In this document: one piece after another, positions 34,095 to 43,486 of the stretch
Layout: the number at the start of each line of letters is the position of its first letter
Numbering within the stretch: position 1 is the stretch's first letter
Source of the DNA: Caloramator fervidus
GTDB lineage: Bacteria; Bacillota; Clostridia; Clostridiales; Caloramatoraceae
Length of the DNA stretch: 64,000 bases
Reading direction: 5' to 3'
NCBI RefSeq assembly: GCF_900108045.1
Contig: NZ_FNUK01000006.1
Coordinates: 1-64,000, forward strand
Translations under genes and position numbers: made by a program
The notes under the pieces: model-generated
What the model was told of the DNA's origin: nothing
Database searches by the model: none
Seen by the model: the letters and a program-made list of their open reading frames with translations, nothing else

Positions 34095-36216
34095 AATTTC
34101 TATACATAACCATACAGCTTATTGAAGATACCCTTACTTTATCACCATATATTTTATACAACGTATCCACCCCAGCTAATCTTCCATCTACTACAACGTT
34201 CCAAACTCCATTTTGAAGGTTTAAATCTATAGGATTTTTATTGGCGTTATAAACAACTATTATTTCCCTCCAAGAATCAGCAGGACATTCTATTTTAAAA
34301 GCTATAGTTCTTTTAGGAGAATCAATAAATTTTAAATATTTTTTAACATCCTCCACTGAATCCAATCTAAAGGCTATATGTTCTTTTCTTAAAGTTATAA
34401 GCCCCTTTACATATTCAAATACATCCCTAAACTCATATTTTCTATTCCAATCAATTGAATTTATATTATCTGGAAGATTATAACTATTTTCGTATCCTTG
34501 CTTTGTTCTGCAAAAGTCACATCCAAGATGTAAAAAAGGAACACCTTGGCTTGTTAATAATATAGCATAAGATAATTTATGAATTCTTACCCTATCCTCT
34601 ATTGAATCCTCTTTATTTGTAATACTTATCTTATCCCAAAGAGTATGATTATCATGGCAAGAAACATAATTAATGGATTGATTAGGCGAAACATAAGGAC
34701 CTTTTAAATCTTCACTATAATTTGTACATGCAACTACACTTCTTTTTATGTCGTATTCTCTATCCTCTCCTCCAGCAAATCCCTTCTTTTCTGCATCAAA
34801 AGTATTTCCTCTTACCGCATCCCTTATTGTATCGTTAAAAAATCCAATGTTTAAAACTTTATAAGCATTTTTTTGAATAACCCTTTTATCACTTTCTAAA
34901 AAAGTATTTAAATCCCAACCTTCACCATAAACTATGATATTCTCATTTATTTTTTTAAGTTCATCATATATCTCATTTATAGTATCTATATCAAAAAGTC
35001 CTAAAAGATCGAATCTAAATCCATCAATATGATACTCCTTTGCCCAATGTAAAACGGAATCTTTTATAAACCTTCTTACCATTTTATTTTCTGTTGCTAT
35101 ATCGTTCCCACATCCGCTGCCGTTAGATATATTGCCAAATTTATCGCTTCTAAAATAATATCCAGGAAATAATTTTTCAAAACTGCTTTGTTTATAATCA
35201 TAAACATGATTATAAACAACATCCATTATAACGCCTATATTGTTATCATGAAATTTTTTAATCATAGTTTTAAGCTCTTTGATTCTTGATATAGGATCAT
35301 AAGGATCTTTTGAAAAACTTCCCTCCACCGCATTATAATTTTGAGGATCGTAACCCCAATTATATTTTTTAAAAGGCTCCCTTTCATCTACGCTTTCATA
35401 ATGGAAATCATAAAAGGGCATAATCTGAACATGGGTTACTCCTAACTCTTTAATATGTTCAAGTCCTGTTTTAACTCCTTTTTCTGAAAAGGTATTTTCC
35501 TCTACAAGCCCTAAAAACTTTCCCTTATCCTTAATACCACTATTATCACCTAAAGAAATATCCCTTATGTTTATCTCGTAAATTATTGCATCAACATATC
35601 TTTTTAAATTTACTGGCTTATCCTTATCCCAATTTAAAGGATTTGTATCATTAAAATCAATTATGGCTCCTCTTAATCCATTTATTCCAACTGCTTTTGC
35701 ATATGGGTCAACTACTTCATAAACCTTATCATATACTTCAACTTGATAATTATAAAAATATCCCTTTAAATTTTTATCTATTAAAATTGAAAAAAGTCCA
35801 TTTTTTTCTTCCATTTGATATACCAAAGGTTTTTCATAAATCAAAGGATCTTTGGTTTTATAAATAAGCAAACTGATAGATTTTGCAACAGGCGACCATA
35901 CTCTAAATTCAGTTTTATCATTTATAATCCTACATCCTAAAAATCCATCATAAAAATATTTTTCTTCAAATTCCTTTGTCTTAAAAAGATAAGAATAAGA
36001 AACTTCAACCTTGTTTTCTTTTAAATATAAATATGTTTTTTTCTTTATATCAATTGGATCTTTTAAAATTATCTCACATAAATCCTTCCTTTTGTTTATT
36101 ACGCTAATTTCTAAAGGTTGATTTTCTTGAAAAACCCTAATACTTGTTAAATCTACACCATCAAATTCATTTAAGAAAAATTTTATCTTATAAAATGTTG
36201 AAAAATAAGCCTTCAT
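34093..36216 (-). CDS. pulA: Type I pullulanase
   Basis: The 707-residue GH13 enzyme cleaves alpha-1,6 branches in pullulan and starch dextrins. An N-terminal beta domain (about 1-100) is followed by a CBM48 domain (about 105-190), then the (beta/alpha)8 barrel with the type I signature YNWGYDPQNYN, VVYNHVYD, nucleophile Asp in DGFRFDLLGLFD, acid/base Glu in VYGEGWD, and SCHDNHTLWD. No signal peptide is seen, so it acts inside the cell on imported oligosaccharides. The start ATG has TGGAGGTATG. It is probably monocistronic or paired with the radical SAM gene upstream (12 bases). Confidence 0.95.
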   Translation of the reverse strand: MKAYFSTFYKIKFFLNEFDGVDLTSIRVFQENQPLEISVINKRKDLCEIILKDPIDIKKKTYLYLKENKVEVSYSYLFKTKEFEEKYFYDGFLGCRIINDKTEFRVWSPVAKSISLLIYKTKDPLIYEKPLVYQMEEKNGLFSILIDKNLKGYFYNYQVEVYDKVYEVVDPYAKAVGINGLRGAIIDFNDTNPLNWDKDKPVNLKRYVDAIIYEINIRDISLGDNSGIKDKGKFLGLVEENTFSEKGVKTGLEHIKELGVTHVQIMPFYDFHYESVDEREPFKKYNWGYDPQNYNAVEGSFSKDPYDPISRIKELKTMIKKFHDNNIGVIMDVVYNHVYDYKQSSFEKLFPGYYFRSDKFGNISNGSGCGNDIATENKMVRRFIKDSVLHWAKEYHIDGFRFDLLGLFDIDTINEIYDELKKINENIIVYGEGWDLNTFLESDKRVIQKNAYKVLNIGFFNDTIRDAVRGNTFDAEKKGFAGGEDREYDIKRSVVACTNYSEDLKGPYVSPNQSINYVSCHDNHTLWDKISITNKEDSIEDRVRIHKLSYAILLTSQGVPFLHLGCDFCRTKQGYENSYNLPDNINSIDWNRKYEFRDVFEYVKGLITLRKEHIAFRLDSVEDVKKYLKFIDSPKRTIAFKIECPADSWREIIVVYNANKNPIDLNLQNGVWNVVVDGRLAGVDTLYKIYGDKVRVSSISCMVMYRN

Positions 36217-36228
36217 ATCATACCTCCA

Positions 36229-37149
36229 CTATTTGAAATACTTTCCCTGCCAAGTATCCCTTTCCTCAAACCTTTTATCTATAGCATTTAAAACTTCCCA
36301 TTTTTTTAAGCTCCATAAAGGTTCTATTATAAGGCTTCTTGGACTGTCCCCTGTTAATCTGTGAACCACCATATTTTCAGGAAGCCTTTCTACACAGTCA
36401 ACTATAAGATCAACATATTCCTCTTTAGTTAAAAATCTTAACTGTCCCTTTTTATACATGTCAACAAGTCTTGTTCCTTTCATAAGGTGAAGAAGGTGAA
36501 GCTTTATCCCTTGAGTATTTGTATGCGCTACAAAATCAATAGTTTCAAGTATTCTTTTTTTATCCTCTCCTGGAAGGCCTAGTATAACATGCGTTACAAC
36601 ATCTATATTTCTTTTTCTTAAATTTTCTACAGCTTCTATATAAGTTTCTAAAGGATATCCTCTGTTTATAAGCTTTGCTGTATCCTCATGAATGGTTTGA
36701 AGACCAAGCTCCACCCAAAGATAAGTTTTTTTATTTATTTCATCTAAAAGCTCCAAAACATCCTCCGGTAAACAATCAGGCCTTGTTGCTATAGCCAATC
36801 CTACAACTCCTTCAAGATTTAAAACCGCCTCATATTTTTCCCTTAAAACATTAACTGGCGCATAGGTATTAGTAAAAGCTTGAAAGTAAGCAATATATTT
36901 TCCATGTTTCCACTTTTTATTCATCATTTCTTTAACTTCATAAAACTGCTCAACTAGATCCTCCTTAGTTCCTGCAAAATCTCCTGAACCTCTCTCGCTA
37001 CAAAATATACAGCCTCCATACCCTTTTGTCCCATCTCTGTTAGGACATGTAAATCCCGCATCCAAAGATATTTTAAAAACTTTTTCTCCAAACTTTTGCC
37101 TTAAAAAATAGTTTATAGAATAATACCTTTTATCTCCCCAAAGTTTCAA
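36229..37149 (-). CDS. TIGR01212-type radical SAM protein (YtqA-like)
   Basis: The 306-residue radical SAM enzyme has the variant cluster motif CPNRDGTKGYGGCIFC near residue 32 (three cysteines spaced as in this family) and THVILGLPGEDKK in the barrel. The family is widespread and its substrate is unknown. The start is TTG (37147-37149) with AAGGTGG four bases upstream; no ATG is available in frame nearby. It is cotranscribed with pulA by spacing only; a functional link is not implied. Confidence 0.88.
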   Translation of the reverse strand: MKLWGDKRYYSINYFLRQKFGEKVFKISLDAGFTCPNRDGTKGYGGCIFCSERGSGDFAGTKEDLVEQFYEVKEMMNKKWKHGKYIAYFQAFTNTYAPVNVLREKYEAVLNLEGVVGLAIATRPDCLPEDVLELLDEINKKTYLWVELGLQTIHEDTAKLINRGYPLETYIEAVENLRKRNIDVVTHVILGLPGEDKKRILETIDFVAHTNTQGIKLHLLHLMKGTRLVDMYKKGQLRFLTKEEYVDLIVDCVERLPENMVVHRLTGDSPRSLIIEPLWSLKKWEVLNAIDKRFEERDTWQGKYFK

Positions 37150-37293
37150 ACGACCACCTTCTTTTGTTTAATATTTTCATAACCATTTTACTTATATTAT
37201 TATTTTCTTTCAATAAATTATAAACCCAAACTTTAATAATATACCTTTTAGAGGTATACTTAATAGTATAAAAGCATATGAGGAGGTAATAAT

Positions 37294-37875
37294 ATGCATA
37301 AATTTGATCCTAAAAATTTAAAAAAACTTGACAATCCTACAAGAAGAAAATATATGCCACCATATAAAACCCTTGAAAGATTTGGATTAAAATTAAAAGG
37401 TGAGGAAACATTTCTAGATGTTGGATGCGGTATAGGCTACTTTACCATTCCTGCTGCCAAAATACTTTCAAAAGGTAAATCCATAGGAATTGATATTTCA
37501 GAAGAAATGCTAAACTATGCAAAAGAAAGAGCAAAGGATATTGACAACATAGAATTTAAGCAATGCTTTGAATATGAATTTCCTATTGAATCAAATTCAA
37601 TAAATTATGTAATGCTTTCAAATGTTTTACATGAGATAGAAGATAAGAAAAAATTTTTAAAAGAAGTAAAAAGAACCTTAAAAAATAACGGCCAAGTTTT
37701 TATAATCGAATGGAAAAAAATAAATACAAATTACGGACCTCCTTTTGATCATAGAATATCTAAAGAAGAAGTTATAGAAATATTTAAAACTATGGGATTT
37801 GAACTTATAGAAGATCTTGAAGTTTCAAAACATCACTATGGACTAAAATTTACCTTGTCGAATAATGTAATTTAA
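37294..37875 (+). CDS. Class I SAM-dependent methyltransferase
   Basis: The 193-residue protein has motif I LDVGCGIGYFTIPAA (about 46-60), an acidic loop GIDISEEML, motif IV-like VMLSNVLHEIED and post-motif RTLKNNGQVFIIEW. It is a small-molecule type (ubiE/arsenite methyltransferase-like fold). Arsenite methyltransferases need a set of conserved cysteines. Only the two Cys at GVGCG-like and KQCFEY positions are seen, so that function is not supported. It is a monocistronic gene with an AGGAGG site. Confidence 0.85.
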   Translation: MHKFDPKNLKKLDNPTRRKYMPPYKTLERFGLKLKGEETFLDVGCGIGYFTIPAAKILSKGKSIGIDISEEMLNYAKERAKDIDNIEFKQCFEYEFPIESNSINYVMLSNVLHEIEDKKKFLKEVKRTLKNNGQVFIIEWKKINTNYGPPFDHRISKEEVIEIFKTMGFELIEDLEVSKHHYGLKFTLSNNVI

Positions 37876-37938
37876 TAGTTTTTTAACACTTTTTCAACAT
37901 CTTTTTAAAATACTCTTGTTATTATAAAATTGTCTTAG

Positions 37939-37960
37939 TTCCCCCCTTTAACATAGATCT
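37939..37960. repeat. C-run motif TTCCCCCCTTTAACATAGAT, copy 1
   Basis: A similar block (CCCCCCCTCTTTAATATAGAT) lies at 40411-40431 on the other side of the GH31 gene. Both are preceded, about 50-65 bp upstream, by AATAGTTTTTTAA (37874-37886 and 40357-40369). Confidence 0.4.
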
Positions 37961-37970
37961 ACTTCCCCAT

Positions 37971-37997
37971 TAAAAAAAGCCGGCTTTTGCCGGCTAA
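37971..37997 (-). terminator. Terminator of the GH31 gene
   Basis: AGCCGGC / GCCGGCT (37978-37984 with 37989-37995), then TTTTTTTA on the minus strand. Confidence 0.8.
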
Positions 37998-40312
37998 TTT
38001 ACTTTTATTATTACTTTCCCATCCCTAATTTGATACTTTTTTGAATTTATAACTACTAATCCATCATATTTATTAAAAATAAATTCAAATTCTTTATAAT
38101 CCTCATATCCATAATGTTCCTTTTCTATATTTATCTCTAAAAAATCATTTAGTTTCATTGTAAACTTATAAAAATTATATTTTCCATTCTTATATTCAAA
38201 AGTTTCTCCATCATCTTTATAATGATAATAAACTCCATCTCCAGGATATACATCAAGTATAAGCTTATTCATCTTCTTTTCACCAATATAATTTTGAATT
38301 TCAAAATTTGGAATAATACTTCCTTTTTTAATGAACATAGGACATAAATCAAGGGGAGCATATTTTAAAATATATCCTCCGCCTTTATATTCTTCTTTTG
38401 TCCAATAATCTATCCAATCCCCCTCTGGAAGATAAACCGCCTTTATATTCTTCCCTTGCTCAAGGACAGGAGATACTAATATATTTTCTCCAAACAAAAA
38501 TTCATCATTTAATTCATAAGTATTTTTATCATTTTGATAGTGTAAAAACAAAGGTCTCATAACAGGAAGTCCCGTTTTTTCACATTGATACATCAAATCA
38601 TACAAGTAAGGAAGAAGCTTATATCTTAGCTTTATATATTTTCTGTTTATATCTTCTGTAATTTTATCAAAGGCCCAAGGTTCCTGATCTCTTGTATGAA
38701 TACAAGAATGATTTCTAAAAAGAGGCATAAAACAGCCAAGCTGAACCCATCTTGATAAAAGCTCTGGTGTTGCATCAAATTGAAATCCTCCAACATCAGT
38801 TCCACAAAAAGCTATTCCTGAAAGACCTAAATTTAAAAGCATAGGAACTGCCATCCTAAGATGTTCCCAAAAACTATGGTTATCTCCTGTCCATACAGTA
38901 GAATACTTTTGAGTTCCTGCAAAACACGCCCTTGTTATAACAAAGGGTCTTTTATTTGTATGCTTTTTAATTCCCTCATAGGTTGCTTTTGCCATAAGAT
39001 GTCCATAAACGTTATGCACTTCCAAATGATTGGTAGTTCTTCCGTCATTTTTAAACTGAACATCATCCGGAATTGGACCTTTAAAAGAAGCTGGTTCATT
39101 CATATCATTCCAAATGCCACTTATTCCATCATCAAGCATTATTTTTTGCTTATCGGCCCACCAGTTTCTAACCTTTTCATCAGAAAAATCAGGATATAAA
39201 GCCTCTCCAGGCCATACCTCATTTACATAAGGTATTCCATCTTTATCGGTTATAAAATATCCATTTTTAAGTCCTTCCTCATACATAAAATAACCTTTAT
39301 CCTTTTTAACTGCTGGGTCTATTATAGTTACAACCTTAAATCCTTTTTCTTTAAGCTCTTTTATCATATCCTTATGATCTTTAAAAGCTTCTTCATCCCA
39401 AGTAAATACCCTATAACCATCCATATAATCAATATCAAGATGAATCACATCACATGGGATATCCTTTTCCCTAAACATATTTGCAACTTCTAACACCCTA
39501 TCTTTTGGACAATAGCTCCATCTTGATTGATGATATCCTAATGTCCAAAGCTGAGGAAGTGGTGTTCTTCCCGTCAAATAAGTATATCCTTCTAAAACAT
39601 CTGTAACATAAGGACCATATATAAAATAATAATCTAAGTTTCCATCATCGGCTGCAAAATAATAATAGCTGCTATTTTCTTTTCCCATATCAAAATAAGT
39701 TTTAAAGGTATTATCAAAAAATATTCCAAAAGATATACCATTTCTTAAAGTTATAAAAAAAGGAATAGACTTATACAAGCTTACAAAACTCTCAACATGA
39801 GGCCTTGGTTCATCAGTATTCCACATCTCATAATAATAACCTTTTTTATTAAGATATCCTGTCTTTTCACCAAGACCATAAAAATATTCATCTCCATACA
39901 TCTTTTTTAAAATTTCAATTTTATGTTTTTTAAACTTCTCCTCTCCTTTTACTGCCTCTGTTTGATACGTTTTTCCATTTCCCCTTCTTTTAAAAGGTTG
40001 TCTTTCTCCTCTATAATCCTCACATAAAACATTCTTATCAACATCATAAAAATCAACTTTAAAATCATCAAAAATCCTTACAATTAACTTGTTGGTTTTC
40101 AGTTCTATGAAATTGTTATATTCTTTCACATCAAAATCAACTTCTTCTATCTTAAGATCCTCTATAGCCCTTGAAAAAGCTCTATCATATTTAAGAGGAG
40201 AAAAAACATTAATTATGTCATCTTTTATTACCCTTATTATTCCCTTTCCTTTTTCAAACCCCAGGATTAATTCATTGTTTTCGACACAAAACTTCTTTAA
40301 TCTACCAAACAC
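37994..40312 (-). CDS. GH31 family alpha-glucosidase
   Basis: The 772-residue enzyme has an N-terminal beta-sandwich (about 1-230), a (beta/alpha)8 barrel with the nucleophile Asp in GIWNDMNEPASF and the acid/base Asp in WTGDNHSFWEHL, plus HSCIHTRDQEPWAF and C-terminal beta domains. It releases glucose from maltose-type oligosaccharides or, in some members, acts on alpha-xylosides. There is no signal peptide, so it is intracellular. The start is GTG at 40310-40312 behind GGGGGG; an upstream in-frame TTG (40346-40348) has no site. It fits with pullulanase in starch breakdown. Confidence 0.93.
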   Translation of the reverse strand: MFGRLKKFCVENNELILGFEKGKGIIRVIKDDIINVFSPLKYDRAFSRAIEDLKIEEVDFDVKEYNNFIELKTNKLIVRIFDDFKVDFYDVDKNVLCEDYRGERQPFKRRGNGKTYQTEAVKGEEKFKKHKIEILKKMYGDEYFYGLGEKTGYLNKKGYYYEMWNTDEPRPHVESFVSLYKSIPFFITLRNGISFGIFFDNTFKTYFDMGKENSSYYYFAADDGNLDYYFIYGPYVTDVLEGYTYLTGRTPLPQLWTLGYHQSRWSYCPKDRVLEVANMFREKDIPCDVIHLDIDYMDGYRVFTWDEEAFKDHKDMIKELKEKGFKVVTIIDPAVKKDKGYFMYEEGLKNGYFITDKDGIPYVNEVWPGEALYPDFSDEKVRNWWADKQKIMLDDGISGIWNDMNEPASFKGPIPDDVQFKNDGRTTNHLEVHNVYGHLMAKATYEGIKKHTNKRPFVITRACFAGTQKYSTVWTGDNHSFWEHLRMAVPMLLNLGLSGIAFCGTDVGGFQFDATPELLSRWVQLGCFMPLFRNHSCIHTRDQEPWAFDKITEDINRKYIKLRYKLLPYLYDLMYQCEKTGLPVMRPLFLHYQNDKNTYELNDEFLFGENILVSPVLEQGKNIKAVYLPEGDWIDYWTKEEYKGGGYILKYAPLDLCPMFIKKGSIIPNFEIQNYIGEKKMNKLILDVYPGDGVYYHYKDDGETFEYKNGKYNFYKFTMKLNDFLEINIEKEHYGYEDYKEFEFIFNKYDGLVVINSKKYQIRDGKVIIKVN

Positions 40313-40410
40313 GACTATCCCCCCAATAAATTTACATTTTGTTAACAATATATAAATAGTTTTTTAATATAGTATTGATATTATTAAAATGCAAGCTTGA
40401 AAACCAGATA

Positions 40411-40431
40411 CCCCCCCTCTTTAATATAGAT
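40411..40431. repeat. C-run motif, copy 2
   Basis: CCCCCCCTCTTTAATATAGAT; see copy 1 at 37939. On the minus strand this reads AAAGAGGGGGGG, like a ribosome site, but no start codon follows at a usable distance. Confidence 0.4.
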
Positions 40432-40447
40432 TTAAAATATTTAATAT

Positions 40448-40475
40448 AACCTCGCCTATATGGCGAGGTTTTTAC
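40448..40475. terminator. Bidirectional terminator
   Basis: AACCTCGCC / GGCGAGGTT (40448-40456 with 40462-40470). The plus strand is followed by TTTTACTTTTTT; on the minus strand it lies just past the thrE2 stop with a weaker AT tail. Confidence 0.7.
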
Positions 40476-40921
40476 TTTTTTGTTTTCTTATTTAAAGTCT
40501 CAGAAATCAACTTATCTAAAACTTGATAAAAATTAGAGGCTAAAAGTATTCCAAAAGCTATAGCACCTGCAGTTGCTGCTGTTTCAATTCCTTTGTTTAT
40601 ACCCTCTTCTAATTTTCCAAAAGTCAAAAGATTTATAGTATCAAAGGCCATTATACCAGGAACTAAAGGATATATACCCGGTAGAGAAAAAACATATGCA
40701 GGAGTTTTTAATCTTCTTGCCATAACCTCGCTATAAAGACCTACAAACACAGCAGCAATAAAAGTGGCATATATAGCTCTTCCTGAAAACAAAACTAAAA
40801 ATTTATATATAGCCCAAGCAATTCCACCACAAAGCCCTGCCCAAAATAAGTTATATCTTTCAATATTAAACAAAATAGCTCCTGTGAAACTTCCAAGAAA
40901 AGCCAATAAAAATTCCCTCAT
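40472..40921 (-). CDS. ThrE-type exporter, C-terminal-half subunit (DUF3815/ThrE_2)
   Basis: This 149-residue membrane protein has about four to five helices with SLPGIYPLVPGIMAFDT, the family signature. It is one half of the two-gene threonine/serine exporter type common in Firmicutes. The start ATG at 40919-40921 overlaps the stop of the upstream half (ATGA), so the halves are translationally coupled. A slightly longer in-frame start at 40933 is possible but less likely. Confidence 0.88.
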   Translation of the reverse strand: MREFLLAFLGSFTGAILFNIERYNLFWAGLCGGIAWAIYKFLVLFSGRAIYATFIAAVFVGLYSEVMARRLKTPAYVFSLPGIYPLVPGIMAFDTINLLTFGKLEEGINKGIETAATAGAIAFGILLASNFYQVLDKLISETLNKKTKK

Positions 40922-41679
40922 AGTGTCACCCATCCTATTCCTAATGTTAATGCAAAGCCAACTCCAACTCCTATTGATGCTGCAATATAAAGTGCCTCTC
41001 CAAGCCTTGCTAAACTTGATACAATATCTCCATACAACGCATCCTTTATGGCATTTGTAATTGCAATTCCTGGAACAAGAATCATTATAGAACCTATTAT
41101 CACTTTATCTATATTAACTGTCCATATAAAATTATTAACAAAAAGTGCAAAAATTGCAGCTAAAAATCCAGAAATAAAATATTCAAAGAACTGAAAAAAA
41201 CCAAATTTCTCGATTTTTTCTTTTAACACATAAATAACACAGGTTATTATAAAGGCAAAAAAAGCATCTAAAACCGTACCTTCAAAAAGCTGAGTAAAGG
41301 AAAAGGCTACAATACCAGCACTTAAAATCCTTAAAGGAAAATTAAAATAAGGAAGCTTTTCTATATTTTCAATTTCCTTTACTATAACATCGTAACTTAA
41401 TTTTTCAGCTTCAATTCTTCTTGATAAGTCATTTAAAAGTTCAATTTTATGAAGGTCTACTGTCCTATCCTTAATCCTTTTTACACAGGTTATCATTTTG
41501 CCATCTGAAGTTTTTCCTGTAGCAGAAAATCCATTTGGCATGACAAAACTTTCAATTTCAATTTTATAGGCTGCACCAATTCGCCTCATGGTATCTTCTA
41601 CTCTATAAATTTCTGCTCCTGAACTTAACAAAAGCTCTCCTATTTTAGTTGCAACTTCTACAACCTGCTTTACCTCCAT
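40918..41679 (-). CDS. ThrE-type exporter, N-terminal-half subunit (DUF1212)
   Basis: The 253-residue protein has a soluble N-terminal part (LLLSSGAEIYRVEDTMRRI, VMPNGFSATGKTSDGK) and about five membrane helices, with GSIMILVPGIAITNAIKDAL near residue 205. It exports threonine, serine or possibly other small acids with the partner encoded next. The start ATG at 41677-41679 has GGGTGGTGAT upstream; an earlier in-frame ATG at 41694 has none. Confidence 0.9.
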   Translation of the reverse strand: MEVKQVVEVATKIGELLLSSGAEIYRVEDTMRRIGAAYKIEIESFVMPNGFSATGKTSDGKMITCVKRIKDRTVDLHKIELLNDLSRRIEAEKLSYDVIVKEIENIEKLPYFNFPLRILSAGIVAFSFTQLFEGTVLDAFFAFIITCVIYVLKEKIEKFGFFQFFEYFISGFLAAIFALFVNNFIWTVNIDKVIIGSIMILVPGIAITNAIKDALYGDIVSSLARLGEALYIAASIGVGVGFALTLGIGWVTL

Positions 41680-41719
41680 AACATCACCACCCATTACATT
41701 GTAACATAATTTAACAAAA

Positions 41720-41744
41720 ATAAAAGCCGCTTTTGCGGCTATTT
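41720..41744 (-). terminator. Terminator of the DUF302 gene
   Basis: AGCCGC / GCGGCT (41725-41730 with 41735-41740) with A/T flanks, then TTTTATTTTTG on the minus strand. Confidence 0.75.
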
Positions 41745-42128
41745 TAAACTATTAATTATAGATATTATTTTTTCTTTTACTTCTTTTGCAATATTTTTTA
41801 ATTCATCTTTATTTAAATCCTTTATTAAATACTCTGGGTCTATAAATCCAACTTTTACTTTGTCTTCATCTTCATAAACTGCTATCTTACAAGGTAGAAA
41901 ATATCCTATTTTTATATCCTTTTCTAATACTTCCTTTGCTTTATATGGATTACATACTTCTAAAATAGTAAAATTGCCATCATAAGCCACACCTTTTTCC
42001 TTTAACTTATCTTGATAATTCATCCTCCAAATAACTCCAAATTTTGATTTCTCAAGCTTTTCAGCAATTTCATCTAAAGCATCTTCATATCTTTTATTAA
42101 CCTCAATCTCATAAATAAAACCTTCCAT
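41739..42128 (-). CDS. DUF302 domain protein
   Basis: The 129-residue protein matches the DUF302 layout: an alpha/beta fold with FGVIWRMNYQDKLKEKG, ILEVCNPYKAKEVLEKDIKI and GYFLPCKIAVYEDEDKVKVG, the last being the most typical block. The family often occurs with sulfur or heavy-metal genes, but its activity is unknown. The two cysteines (CNPYKA and LPCKIA) are characteristic. It is monocistronic with an AGGGAGTG site. Confidence 0.85.
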   Translation of the reverse strand: MEGFIYEIEVNKRYEDALDEIAEKLEKSKFGVIWRMNYQDKLKEKGVAYDGNFTILEVCNPYKAKEVLEKDIKIGYFLPCKIAVYEDEDKVKVGFIDPEYLIKDLNKDELKNIAKEVKEKIISIINSLK

Positions 42129-42207
42129 AGCATCACTCCCTATAAAAAATTTAGATGCTAGGTTTACTTTTTATTATATCATATTTTTAAAAAATTTGAA
42201 AATTAAA

Positions 42208-43434
42208 TCAAATATTATTTAAAACAACCATATTTCTTCCTTTCTCCTTTGCAATATACATAGCTTGATCTGCTCTTTTTATAACTTTTTCAATGTCAAG
42301 ATTATCCTGTTCTCTTAAAGAAGATACTCCAAAGCTTGCAGTATATCTTATTACATTACCATTTATACTTAATTTGCTTTCTTCTATATATTTTCTTATA
42401 GCTTCTGCTTTATCATAAGCTTTATTTCCATTTTCATGTAATAAAATTATAAACTCCTCTCCTCCAAATCTTGCAGCAAACCCTTGTTTTGTATGGAATT
42501 TTAAAATCTTTGCAAAATGTTTTAAAACCTCATCTCCTATATCATGTCCAAAGGTATCGTTTATATTCTTAAATCTATCTATATCAGCCATAATAATAGA
42601 TATATCTTTAAATTTTTTAATTTCCTCTTTGGCCCTTATAAAAAAAGCTCTCCTATTATAAATCTTTGTTAAATAATCGATCATTGCCATTTTTTGGGCT
42701 TTTTGCTTTTCTTTTTTTAATTTTTCTTCAACATTTTTTAATCTGGTTATATCCTGATCTATTCCAAGAACCCTTATTATCTCTCCTTTTTCGTTTTTTA
42801 TGGGAATATACTTAGATAAAATCCATTTATAACTTCCATCAGAGTTTAATATCCTATAAACAGACTGAAAAAAACCTTCTTCTTTTATTTTTTTAAGGGC
42901 ATAATCCATAGTAAATTCCTTCTCTATCCTTTTTAAATCCTTAGGATGAACAGATATTTTCCATAAATGTTTATTTTTTAAAACCTCTTCAATCAATATG
43001 CCATGAATTTTAGAAAAAGAAGGACTTATATATATAATTTCTTTAGTTTTTACATCTTGAAGTATAATTGCTTCTTCTAGATTTTCTGTAACTTGTTTTA
43101 TAATATTTTCTTTTTCTTTAGACTTTAAATATAATTTTTTATATCTTGTAATATCATTAAAAATTAAAGCTACACCTTCCTTATCAAAACAAATATCTAT
43201 AGAATAATATTTACCTAAAAAACAATATTCATCATTTAAAAAATCAAAATTTGAAAGGATATCTTTTATGCTTTTATTTAAAATATCTTCCTTTTTCAAA
43301 CCTACTAACTCTTCAAAAGCCTTATTAACTTCTAATATTAAAATATTTGTAGGATTTTTATTTTCATCAAGAATAATATTGCCATAAACAAAGGGATTTT
43401 TCATATTATCGATTATAAATTTAATATCCTTCAT
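42208..43434 (-). CDS. PAS-PAS-GGDEF diguanylate cyclase
   Basis: The 408-residue protein has two PAS-like domains (about 5-95 and 105-230; the second with ISPSFSKIHGI and WKISVHPKDLKRIEKE), a short coiled coil, and a GGDEF domain (about 245-405) with the active-site loop RFGGEEFIILL. The RxxD feedback site normally upstream of GGDEF is absent (TKQG in its place), so product inhibition is not expected. No membrane segments were seen. The start ATG at 43432-43434 follows AAGGTGAT. Confidence 0.92.
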   Translation of the reverse strand: MKDIKFIIDNMKNPFVYGNIILDENKNPTNILILEVNKAFEELVGLKKEDILNKSIKDILSNFDFLNDEYCFLGKYYSIDICFDKEGVALIFNDITRYKKLYLKSKEKENIIKQVTENLEEAIILQDVKTKEIIYISPSFSKIHGILIEEVLKNKHLWKISVHPKDLKRIEKEFTMDYALKKIKEEGFFQSVYRILNSDGSYKWILSKYIPIKNEKGEIIRVLGIDQDITRLKNVEEKLKKEKQKAQKMAMIDYLTKIYNRRAFFIRAKEEIKKFKDISIIMADIDRFKNINDTFGHDIGDEVLKHFAKILKFHTKQGFAARFGGEEFIILLHENGNKAYDKAEAIRKYIEESKLSINGNVIRYTASFGVSSLREQDNLDIEKVIKRADQAMYIAKEKGRNMVVLNNI

Positions 43435-43450
43435 AATATCACCTTCAAAT

Positions 43451-43486
43451 ATAAGTTTTGGCCACCTTAAGGTGGCCAAAACTTAT
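43451..43486 (-). terminator. 36-bp perfect palindrome downstream of the POT transporter
   Basis: The half-site ATAAGTTTTGGCCACCTT is followed directly by its exact complement, centred between 43468 and 43469, with no unpaired loop. It overlaps the transporter stop codon. The tail on the minus strand is ATTTG, short for a terminator, but the stem is very stable. Confidence 0.6.

Noticed and set aside
37294-37875. The methyltransferase as an arsenite methyltransferase (ArsM)
   Set aside because: It lacks the set of conserved arsenic-binding cysteines and lies well outside the ars island.
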